NCBI GenBank assembly: GCA_905147135.1
Contig: LR990045.1
Coordinates: 18,266,173 to 18,330,172, forward strand
Length of the DNA: 64,000 bases
Origin: Blastobasis lacticolella
Lineage: Eukaryota > Arthropoda > Insecta > Lepidoptera > Blastobasidae
Direction: 5' to 3'
The notes under the pieces are model-generated. The model saw only the letters and a program-made list of their open reading frames with translations, was not told the DNA's origin and searched no databases. Shown piece by piece: positions 55,576 to 64,000 of the stretch. A program made the position numbers and the translations under genes. How positions within the stretch are numbered: position 1 is the first letter of the stretch; every line of letters starts with the position of its first letter.

Positions 55576-57078
55576 TAAAGTCAAAGTCAAAGTCAAAATA
55601 TTTTATTCAGATTAGGCTAAACACTAGCACTTATGAATGTCAAACAAATAAATTAAAATGTACATTACAATCATTGTGAAAATGAATACAATTTTTTTTT
55701 ATCAAATATAGATAAATGTCAAATCAAATAAAATATAATTAATAATAGTTAATAAAATAACACCAAGTTAATAAATCCGATTCAATTGACTTAAATGTCA
55801 ATTCACTTACAAACATCAAATATTAAACACAATTAAACATGTCACAAAATTACTTAATTAATATGTTAATTAATTGATAAAATAAATTATATCCAGGGAT
55901 TTTTATCTTCCATGTAGTCCTTTACTTTATAATATGCTTTATTTATTAGTTTTGTCTTAATTATTTTTTTAAATTTATTAATACAAAAGATACAACACAT
56001 ACCCCATGTTTTGTATCTCTTCAGGAACTTTATTAAAAAAGATACACCATGAGCCACAAAAGAGGATTTTACCTTTGTCAATCTGAATCGTTCAGTCACA
56101 AGCCTGTCCTATTTCGGAATGTTTCATATAAGATGTTCTGTGCTTATAAATATGAACAATATTATAATATATGTATTGTGACGCAATTGTATGTATATTA
56201 ATATTTTTAAAGTGTTCTCTTAGAGAAACTCGTGGGCTCCAACGATATATAGCCCGCACTGCCCGTTTTTGTAGAATAAAAATATCTTGTATGTCAGCTG
56301 CAGAACCCCATAGCATCAAGCCATAAGACATAATGCTATGGAAGTAACTGAAATAGACGAGCCGCGCGGTTTCTACATTTGTAAGGCTCTGGAGCTTTTT
56401 TATTGCATATACTGCAGAACTCAGTCTCCCTGATAAGGTTTGTAAGTGGTCCTTCCACTGGAGTTTTATATCCAGTGTCAGCCCTAGGAAAACAGTTGAG
56501 TCTGTAAATTTTAATATTTCATTATTTAGAATAAGTGTCATACTTTTCATTTGCACATTTGGCGTGTGAAATAGAACACATTTGGTTTTAGATGTATTCA
56601 AAAGTAAATTGTTACATGTGAACCACATATGGAGTTGCGAAAGTGTACTGCTCACGTCATCCAAATTTTCTTTATTTCTATCAACTTTAAATATCAAAGA
56701 AGTATCATCAGCAAACAGTACAGTTTCGCAACGTTTACCTAAGAAAGAAGGCATGTCATTAATGTATACGAGAAATAGAAACGGACCTAAGATAGAGCCC
56801 TGCGGAACTCCCATCTCACCAACGATTTCACCCGATATGGCGCTATTGACTTTTACTCTTTGTAATCTCTCATTTAGGTATGATTTCAAAAGTAAAATTG
56901 CATTTCCTTTGACCCCATAATGTTCCAGCTTCAGCAGTAGCGTGTCATAATTAACACAATCAAATGCTTTGGAAAGGTCACAAAAAACGCCAATAGCATT
57001 CTGTGACTTCTCCCAAGCATCATAGATATGCTTTAGCAGTTCCACACCCGGGCAAGCAGCTGATCTAGCAGAACTATG
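55576..57078 (-). pseudogene. 5'-truncated LINE, reverse transcriptase
   Basis: The frame from about 57078 reads GVELLKHIYDAWEKSQNAIG, VFCDLSKAFDCVNYDTLLL, GVPQGSILGPFLFLVYINDM and the active-site FADD in VLFADDTSLIF, then TVFLGLTLDIKLQWKDHL. After a frameshift near 56095 it continues TERFRLTKVKSSFVAHGVSF and ends KDYMEDKNPWI at 55887. The 3' UTR ends in a (TTTGAC)n tail at about 55580, typical of some insect LINEs. Truncated just inside the RT and not functional. Confidence 0.85.
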
Positions 57079-57085
57079 TATTAAA

Positions 57086-57795
57086 TAAAAAAAAAAATAA
57101 AAAAAATCGTTTATTACATATATCTCACACATGGCACAGTACATTAGGTCATAATACAGCTTACAAGAAACTTCGTTACCTGTGCCATAAGGAGATGTGT
57201 TTGGTTTGGGAGGCGCTGGTTTTCAGTGTGCCCCTCAGTGAAGCACGGACGAAAGTGATTTCACATGCTAGTAATAATATAAAAATAAAAACAATAATAC
57301 TTATCTACAAAATACTATAGGTACATAATATAAATAAATAAATTCTAAATAAATTAATTGTAGTTTGTATAGTGGTGAGTGTCTACGTATTGCGGAGTGT
57401 GTAAAATTATACGACTAGTTTAAAAAGACACGAACGTCGCGCGTCGGCCCGGAACAAAGCCATCTAACCACATCCGTGTACCTACCTACATTTTTTCCCG
57501 GTCGCCATGCACCCATATCACGTTCTCATTAAAAATTGAAAATTTCAATAAATTAAAATTATAAAACAAATTATATGATTCAACATTAATTAAATTATAT
57601 TCTAACATTATATTCTATCGACACTACATTCAATGGCAGGATTCAATTTACGTGTAAAGTCGAGATGATTATAACCGACCTACCTACAAGTCACAGCAAA
57701 AAAAGTACGTAATATTTTAATGATGTAATAAGCGAAGACCGTCACGTTGTCCGTCTGCAGCCTTTATAGGGTGAGTGATATTTTTTTGTTAAATG
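57086..57795. other. LINE 3' tail remnant and spacer
   Basis: 57086-57300 starts with an A-rich run and tttattacat, and resembles the 3' UTR of another minus-strand LINE. Sequence to 57795 is AT-rich with no gene seen. Confidence 0.45.
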
Positions 57796-59710
57796 TTATG
57801 TTCCTATGGAACCTCCTTTAAACAGGATGTTCACAGTAGGTTCAATTTGTGTACCTACCCAATTGAAGTCTTTTGGACGTCCAGTAAATAAGACTGATAG
57901 ATAGGCTTTCCTAAATGTGTGGATTGTTTGCAGACGGCGGATCGGCGGAGGCAGGTCGTTCCATATTTTTGTCGCTGCGTATTTAAAGCTGCCCCCGAAG
58001 GCAGAAGACCGGTGAGGCGGCAGTATTAGTTTGAAGCTGAATGCACGAGTACGGTTCTGCACATCACTGCTCCACATCAACTTTTTGGAAAGATACATCG
58101 GTACATCGGTATGCACGACGTTGAACAACAGACAAGCCAGGTGAAGTCTCCTGTGCGATTCTATTTTCAGCATATTGTCTTGGTTAATAAAAGGAGTGAC
58201 ATGCGTGCGGGGCGGTATGGGGTAGCAATATCGCGCGCACGCATTTGGAACTCGCTGTATTAATTGTTGAGTGCGAGCTAGTAGGCGTGGACCATAAACA
58301 ACGTCCATGTAGTTAAATTTGGACAGTATCAGTGAGTCACAGAGCCTCACACGGATGTTTGTTTTTATAAAAGGTCTAATCTTATATAAAACTTTAAGTC
58401 TGTAGAAGCAGTTCTTTATCGTTTGGACTATATGACTTTCAAACCGCAATTCTTCATCAATGAGAAGACCTAGGTTGCGCGCCTCACTGACCCGCTCCAC
58501 GGCTTCATGCTTAACTATGACACGCACACCACGCCCCAAAACCTGCGCTACTCGCTTTTTTGGGCCTAGTACCATATATTTAGATTTATTTCCATTAAGT
58601 GACAACATGCTGGACTTTGCCCAATTGGCTATACGTTCTAGGTCTTGATTAAGTTTAGCAACAGTTTGATCGGTTTCCTCTGGTTTACACGATATGTATA
58701 CTTGAATATCGTCAGCAAATATATGATATTGACAGTGATGAATATGTTTGGTGACATCTGCGCTATAAATTATAAACAATAATGGACCCAACACCGATTC
58801 CTGAGGCACGCCCCTAAAAACAGGTGCAGGTACTGTCGAATTTGTAGTACCGTCACTATTGCACAATTTCACTTGTTGTTTGCGGTGTCCAAAATAGCTA
58901 GCGAACCACTTCACCGTATCTGTGTCAAATCCATAGTATTGTAGTTTGGACATCAGTAGAGGTACGCTAAGGCAATCAAATGCCCTTGAAAAATCTAGCA
59001 GAGCCAGCAGTGTTGCACGTCCTTCGTCCTGTGCAGACAAAACATCATCAACGACATTAGCTAATGCAGTTGTCGTACTGTGCTTTTGTCGGAAACCTGA
59101 TTAATTTTCTGGTAAAAAAATAAAAATAAAAAAAATAGTTATTTATTTCCATAATTGTTGCTTACATTTTACACACTGCTTCCCGAGCTAGGTACATACA
59201 TACCTGTGTTACAAGAAACAGTTGCATCTTCCCTTGAATTGCTATTATAATTAAAAACCATTTTTATTAAACTAATATTAAAAATTAATTATATCTGAAT
59301 AATATAAACAAAACACTTGCCTTAATGTTTTTGCGTGTAGTTGGGAAAGTGTATATATGTGTGTGTGTGTGTGTGTTTTTATATACTTAGTGTACTTACA
59401 TAACATGAAACCGTGTCCCGTCCAAGTAAAAACTAATGCAACAATGCTGTTTGATTCCATGTATTTGCGTAGCTGGTCCGCCACAGCCTTTTCCAATATC
59501 CTGGACATTCACGGCAGCACACTAATAGGTCGGAGATCCCTAACCGACGCAGGTCCATTACTTTTAGGTAGTGGTTTGATAATAGCATGCTGCCACTCTG
59601 TGGGATATACTCCTGATGTGATTGATTTATTCACGATAGCTGTGATTGTCGGAAGGGAGTAGGGCAACGTGAGCCGTATCATATCGAGAGACAAACCGTC
59701 AGTTCCCACC
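57796..59710 (-). pseudogene. Broken LINE reverse transcriptase with an insertion
   Basis: The left part (57796-59103) is one open frame: SGFRQKHSTTTAL, LLALLDFSRAFDCLSVPLLM, FRGVPQESVLGPLLFIIY (usually GVPQGS, here Glu replaces Gly), HIFADDIQVYIS, and KIWNDLPPPIRRLQTIHTFR. The right part (about 59430-59710) has GTDGLSLDMIRLTLPYSLPT, LRPISVLP and, after a frameshift, MSRILEKAVADQLRKYMESN. The two are separated by about 330 bp (59104-59430) with a poly(A)-like start and a GT repeat, which looks like the 3' end of another LINE. The endonuclease is missing. Confidence 0.8.
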
Positions 59711-60149
59711 GCATTTAATTTTTAGCTTTTTATAGTTTTTGATACATACACCTCATCCACCCCATGAAAGTTAAAGATACCATCGGAATGCCGATGCGAC
59801 TGGAAATCATGATTCGGTATTGTATCAGTATTGGCCGTAGGCAAACTAAGAAAATGACAATTAATATACTTTAGGATATACTTTTTTTGGCGGTAGGACT
59901 AAGTAAACAAACAACTAGTGGATTTATGTAAATTTAAAATTATTGGTAATTCTGCTTCAATCTGTGTACTACTACTCTAGTTAGTTCAAGTGGGTGATAA
60001 ATTACTTGCCATAGTGTTTGCAACAGTCTGCATGCTTCATCAATAAAAGTGATTGCTTTCCTGCCGGCGACATAACCTATATTCACCATCATCACTGCTA
60101 AGTATACTTTGACTTTTCACTACATCTCCAAGTGTCAACCTTTTGAATC
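59711..60149. other. Leader region before a LINE ORF1
   Basis: No gene seen. The last 250 bases or so may be the 5' UTR of the CR1-like element that follows. Confidence 0.4.
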
Positions 60150-61127
60150 ATGGCTAATATCCAGGAAGTTTCTGAAACCCAAAAGGCTTTGTCAGCATTA
60201 ATTGAATTAAAGATGAATGAATACCAGGCCCAACTTAAAGCTATGCCACAGTCTCCTAGTGTTGAAAAGGTCACAGGAGAAGTCACAGCTTTCAGGGACC
60301 TTGTACTGCAGCTTATCTCTGCGATGCAGGTTCAGGTGGGTGAGCTGAGCAAATCTGTGGACACAATTGAATCCAGACACAGAAGGAAATATCTGCTGCT
60401 TAGCGGCTTTCAAGAGAGGGATGACGAAGAACTCATTTCTTCTGTGGTCAGTGTATTGCAGGGCCATTTGAAGGTTTGCAATGTGTCAACCCAATCCATT
60501 CGCTACTGTCATCGCTTGGGAGGACATTCCGTGGATAAAACTGGTCCCCGTCCTGTCTTGGTACGGTTTGCAGACTATACAGTTCAAGCGGAGGCTTGGT
60601 CCAATAAAACCAAACTAAAGGGAACTGGCCTGGTTATACACGAGTTCCTGACAAAGACACGTCAGTCGTTATTCATTACTGCTCGGAGTCACTTTGGTAT
60701 GAGTAGTGTACGGACCATGGAAGGCAATGTCACAGTTAAGCTACCTTCTGGTACCATCAGGCGTGTGTACTCTACGGCGGAGTTGGATGCTCTCATTGCT
60801 AAACATCCCAAAGAGATAGCCAATCCTTCACCAGGCCATAGCTCGAGCCCCCGGCCGTCGAGCACTATACCTCATCCGGCGGCATCTCCGGCCTGTTCAC
60901 TGAAGAAAACCTCAGAAGCGCCAATAAAGAAGAGCCAGCGCGACAGGAAAAGTGCTTCGCTGTGCTTTACCTGTTGTATGGCATGCATGATACGCGTATC
61001 ATTTTTGTATATGTATCTATCTATAGCTTTGCTTTATATGTTAACGTTACCAACACTTCATTGTTTGCTGGTTTCGTTATTTTACCCACTTTCATTGAAT
61101 AAATTATTACTATTATCAACATTGTAA
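60150..61127 (+). CDS. CR1-like ORF1, probably with a frameshifted C-terminus
   Basis: Starts MANIQEVSETQKALSALIEL with an N-terminal coiled coil, then an RRM-like core (RRKYLLLSGFQERDDEELIS, CHRLGGHSVDKTGPRPVLVR) and LKGTGLVIHEFLTKTR, closely matching the ORF1 at 48998. A Pro/Ser-rich stretch follows (SSSPRPSSTIPHPAASP). The last 55 residues (ASLCFTCCMACMIRVSFLYM and onward) are hydrophobic and unlike other ORF1 tails, so a frameshift near 60950 probably reads into non-coding sequence. Confidence 0.75.
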   Translation: MANIQEVSETQKALSALIELKMNEYQAQLKAMPQSPSVEKVTGEVTAFRDLVLQLISAMQVQVGELSKSVDTIESRHRRKYLLLSGFQERDDEELISSVVSVLQGHLKVCNVSTQSIRYCHRLGGHSVDKTGPRPVLVRFADYTVQAEAWSNKTKLKGTGLVIHEFLTKTRQSLFITARSHFGMSSVRTMEGNVTVKLPSGTIRRVYSTAELDALIAKHPKEIANPSPGHSSSPRPSSTIPHPAASPACSLKKTSEAPIKKSQRDRKSASLCFTCCMACMIRVSFLYMYLSIALLYMLTLPTLHCLLVSLFYPLSLNKLLLLSTL

Positions 61128-61709
61128 ACAAACAACTTTTTTATCAGCATAATTTGTGGTTGTCAAAGTCATTGCCACTGTCAGACGTTGAGACGTCGCT
61201 TGTGTCAAAAGTATTCTTTTTTTACTGGCCTGGACTCCTGTCTCTTGTGCTTTTGTTCTTTAAGGTTTAATAATCTTTTTATGGCCTGGATCTGTGTCTT
61301 GTCAGTATCATATTTAGATTTTCTAGTTTGTAGTTTACCTTTGTGCTATAGTAGTAAATATGTTTATTTTTTTTTAAGTACTAAACCAGCTTATTTTAAA
61401 CCTCTTAGTTACTGTATTATGTAGTGCTGCAGGTATTGTTTTGAGCGGTTTTAAGTATCTCAGACTTGATGTCTGACCTTGATTATTGTAATCTCTATAC
61501 CTTTTGATTTTGCTTGTTGGCTTTTGTCTGTGTCCGATTAGTCAAAGTTATTAGTCGACCGGCGGGTTGTTCAATATTATTTGATCGGGAATTTTTGTTC
61601 CGTATTATAGTTTAGTTTATTCAACTGTAGTCATCGGAACTATTTATAAATACTTACTAATTTTTATTTCTTACTCTATATATTTATTTTTATATATTCT
61701 AAGCATCTT
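61128..61709. other. Inter-ORF region of the CR1-like element
   Basis: About 580 bp of T-rich sequence between ORF1 and ORF2, comparable to the 0.7-kb gap in the complete element at 44956-49992. No gene is seen. Confidence 0.6.
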
Positions 61710-63590
61710 ATGTCTGATACTGATGGTTCTTATTTTTCTGCTTGTTCTTCTCCTAACTCATCCTTTCACTCTATCGACAACAATTTATCAGTATCTTTAC
61801 GTAATATTTTTATTAATAGTAGTTCGCTTAATGTCTGTCACCTAAATGAGCAAAGCATTCCACAACATTATTCGGAGCTGCATGAAACCTTTTCGTCGGT
61901 CCCCGTACACGCCATACTCATCTCCGAGACCTGGTTGAAATCGTCTTTGCCGTCCACCTCGTACGGTCTTCCAGGGTACGTTCTTATACGTTTTGACCGC
62001 ATTGGTAAACGGGGAGGTGGAGTTGCTATATACTTGCGTGCTGACATTCCTTATAAGATTATTGCATCCTCTTGTCCAACTTACTCGGCTTCTCCTGAGT
62101 ACCTATTCTTGGAGTCTAATGTCGGGGGTGTCAGGGTCGCCCTAGGTGCCGTTTACTGTCCTCCGAATATTGATTACTTTTCACAACTAGACTCTCTTCT
62201 AGTATCAATTTCCTCGGAGTACATGCACATGGTGGTTATGGATGATTTTAATACAGACCTATGCAAGTCTAATCTTAATAGTCGGAGATTGGTCTCTATT
62301 GTCGAATCGGCTTACCTTCGCGTGCTTCCTCTCAACCCTACGCACACTAATCTTGAGACATCTGATACCTGGCTGGATCTTATACTTGCCTCTTCTCAGG
62401 ATTTGGCCATTAATCATGGTCAACTGTCTGCACCTGGATTCTCCAGGCACGACCTCATCTACTTGACGTATAATATCAAACCTCCAAAGGTTAAGCCGGT
62501 TCACATTCACGTGCGTGCGTTGGGGAGGATGGACGTGGATGCACTTGGCGCGGATGCGGAGAAACTCGACTGGAGTGCGTGTTTTGCGGCATCATCGATT
62601 GATGAAAAGATTTCCATCCTCAATGACAATATTATTTCTTTATTTGATAAGCATGCACCTACGCGTACTATAAAGGCCTTGCCACACACAAAGCTCGGCG
62701 CGAGCGCGGTGCGATAGTTGCTAGGCAACCATCGCGCGGCGCGATAGTTGCCTAGCAACCATCGATGGGCGCAGTGAGTCGAACTGGGACTCCTATAAAC
62801 TCGCTCGTAACGTATGTACGAGAATGATCAGAAATGAGAAGCGCCGTTACTTTCACCGATGTCTGACTGATTCTTCTGCGGCAAAGGTATGGAAGTTTCT
62901 CAGGACGGTTGGAGTTGGCAAACCGTCAACTCCACAGCGAAAGTTGCCTTTTTGTCCTGATGTTTTTAATAACTATTTTTCTGACACAGCGAAATTGGAT
63001 CCTAATACTAAAACCGAAACCATTAATAACATTGCTTCCCTACCTGTGCAGTCGAGTCAGGCCTTTGTCTTTTGTCCAGTTACTGAGGATGAGGTTAGAA
63101 AAACACTGTCATCAGTCGACTCCAAAGCAGTGAGTTGTGACGAAGTCAGCAGAGTCATGGTTTTAAATATTCTAAATTCGGTTCTTCCAGTCTTGACACA
63201 CATAATAAATTTTTCGCTTTCCTCCTCAACGTTTCCTAATATTTAGCGTAAAGCATTGGTTATCCCTCTTCCCAAAACTTCTCCCTCATCCTTAAATCAT
63301 TTCAGACCCATATCTATTCTTCCCTTTTTGTCAAAAATTCTAGAGGCCATTGTTCATAAGCAATTGTCAGCTTTTGTGTTTTTAAATTCCCTCATAAGCC
63401 CGTATCAGTCCGGCTTCCGACCCGGGCATAGCACGGCGACTGCACTACTCAAAGTCACTGAAGATGTGAGAGAAAATATGGGGAGCACTAAGCTGACGAT
63501 TCTTGTGCTAATCGATTTTTCGAATGCGTTTAACAACGTGGACCATGACATCTTGCTGGCTGTCTTGGCTCACCTCGGGGCGTCGCACAT
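61710..63590 (+). pseudogene. CR1-like ORF2, interrupted and truncated
   Basis: The endonuclease part is open: MSDTDGSYFSACSSPNSSFH, ILISETWLKSSLPSTSYGLP, GGGVAIYLRADIP, VVMDDFNTDLC (normally GDFN) and RHDLIYLTYN. At about 62690-62770 a short insertion with a repeated gcgatagttgc.aggcaaccatcg unit replaces part of the linker and ends the frame. The linker and RT resume (RNEKRRYFHRCLTDSSAAKV, then a stop at 63246, then LVIPLPKTSPSSLNHFRPIS, YQSGFRPGHSTATALL, LVLIDFSNAFNNVDHDILL). It stops before GVPQG, so the catalytic YADD is absent. Not functional. Confidence 0.85.
62697..62768. repeat. Short insertion with palindromic tandem units
   Basis: Two near-identical units of about 30 bp containing gcgatagttgc and gcaaccatcg (each almost self-complementary) sit inside the LINE linker. 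Possibly a small MITE or a microsatellite-like insertion. Confidence 0.6.
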
Positions 63591-64000
63591 AGGGGTATTT
63601 AGCATTCCTAGCCGGGCGAAATTGATAAAACAAATTCCAATACAAAAGCAAAAATGAATACTCGTTAGCGAGCCAGGTAGCTACTGAACAATAGACGACC
63701 GTTTCCAGGGTCGTGCGCCTGCGCCATCCAGCCACGAACCAGGCGGAACTTGATCGTTGTCGCATGCGCTCGCGTCAGTTACTTGCTACATTAAAATCGT
63801 ACCGTGTTTGAGACCTCAGTGCTTAATTATTGCGAGTTATTTAACCAAAAGTACCATGGATTATCATAATACAGGTAAGAATAGTCTTATTTATTACGAT
63901 TCACTGATGTTTACATGTATTTGTATGGTTCAAAATCAATTTACAGTTGTCTCCATTATTTAAGCAGTTTTTATCTGAATTATACACTTCAAAGTGATAA
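63591..64000 (+). other. Possible 5' end of a gene or transposon, runs off the window
   Basis: After the truncated LINE the sequence becomes less AT-rich. At 63855 an ATG in good context (taccATGG) opens MDYHNT and reaches a donor (ACAG|GTAAGAAT) after about 19 nt. A short first coding exon is possible. No downstream exon is in the window. Confidence 0.25.

Overview
The window looks like a repeat-rich, AT-rich stretch of an insect nuclear genome, probably a moth or butterfly. This is inferred from short TATA-driven genes with GT-AG introns, dense nested non-LTR retrotransposons (CR1-like, Jockey, RTE), a tRNA-derived SINE with a GAT-rich tail, and MITEs. There is no bacterial operon structure, rRNA or true tRNA gene, or CRISPR array. 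Such dense nesting fits heterochromatin or a sex chromosome, but the sequence alone cannot show that.

Layout. (1) 1-16168 and 16169-about 21600 are two tandem direct copies of one unit, nearly identical where they align. Each carries a 122-aa minus-strand gene, a 64-aa plus-strand gene and a fragment of a third gene. Copy 1 has since received a CR1-like LINE (5290-11147), a young LTR element inside that LINE (5537-9968) and a 3.3-kb element with inverted ends (11703-15022). Without these the unit is about 7 kb. (2) 22.4-29.1 kb holds a small broken gene split by an intact 6.1-kb Jockey-clade retrotransposon that landed at its predicted transcription start. (3) 30.3-32.9 kb and 43.5-51.3 kb are a second duplicated block carrying a divergent pair, an 84-aa gene and a 98-aa gene. 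Both genes are stopped in the first copy and open in the second. The second copy is split by a complete CR1-like LINE, and the first copy supplies the empty site. (4) A third, intact 98-aa paralog lies at 37.0-37.4 kb on the minus strand, and a related two-exon gene at 38.8-40.1 kb on the plus strand. (5) 51-64 kb is mainly broken LINEs, one SINE and a long but damaged CR1-like element.

Main biological point. Most of the host genes here appear to form one fast-changing family of very small proteins. Several members share a TATA box about 93-100 nt before the ATG, a phase-0 intron whose next exon starts with Val and usually V-x-x-W, and a Pro-rich C-terminal exon. A third intron begins 6-20 nt after the stop codon in several genes, and the unrelated-looking 64-aa gene shares that trait. 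I recognise no known family or function for these proteins. The retrotransposon proteins are ordinary endonuclease, reverse transcriptase and nucleic-acid-binding ORFs; they act on themselves and do not form a pathway with the small genes.
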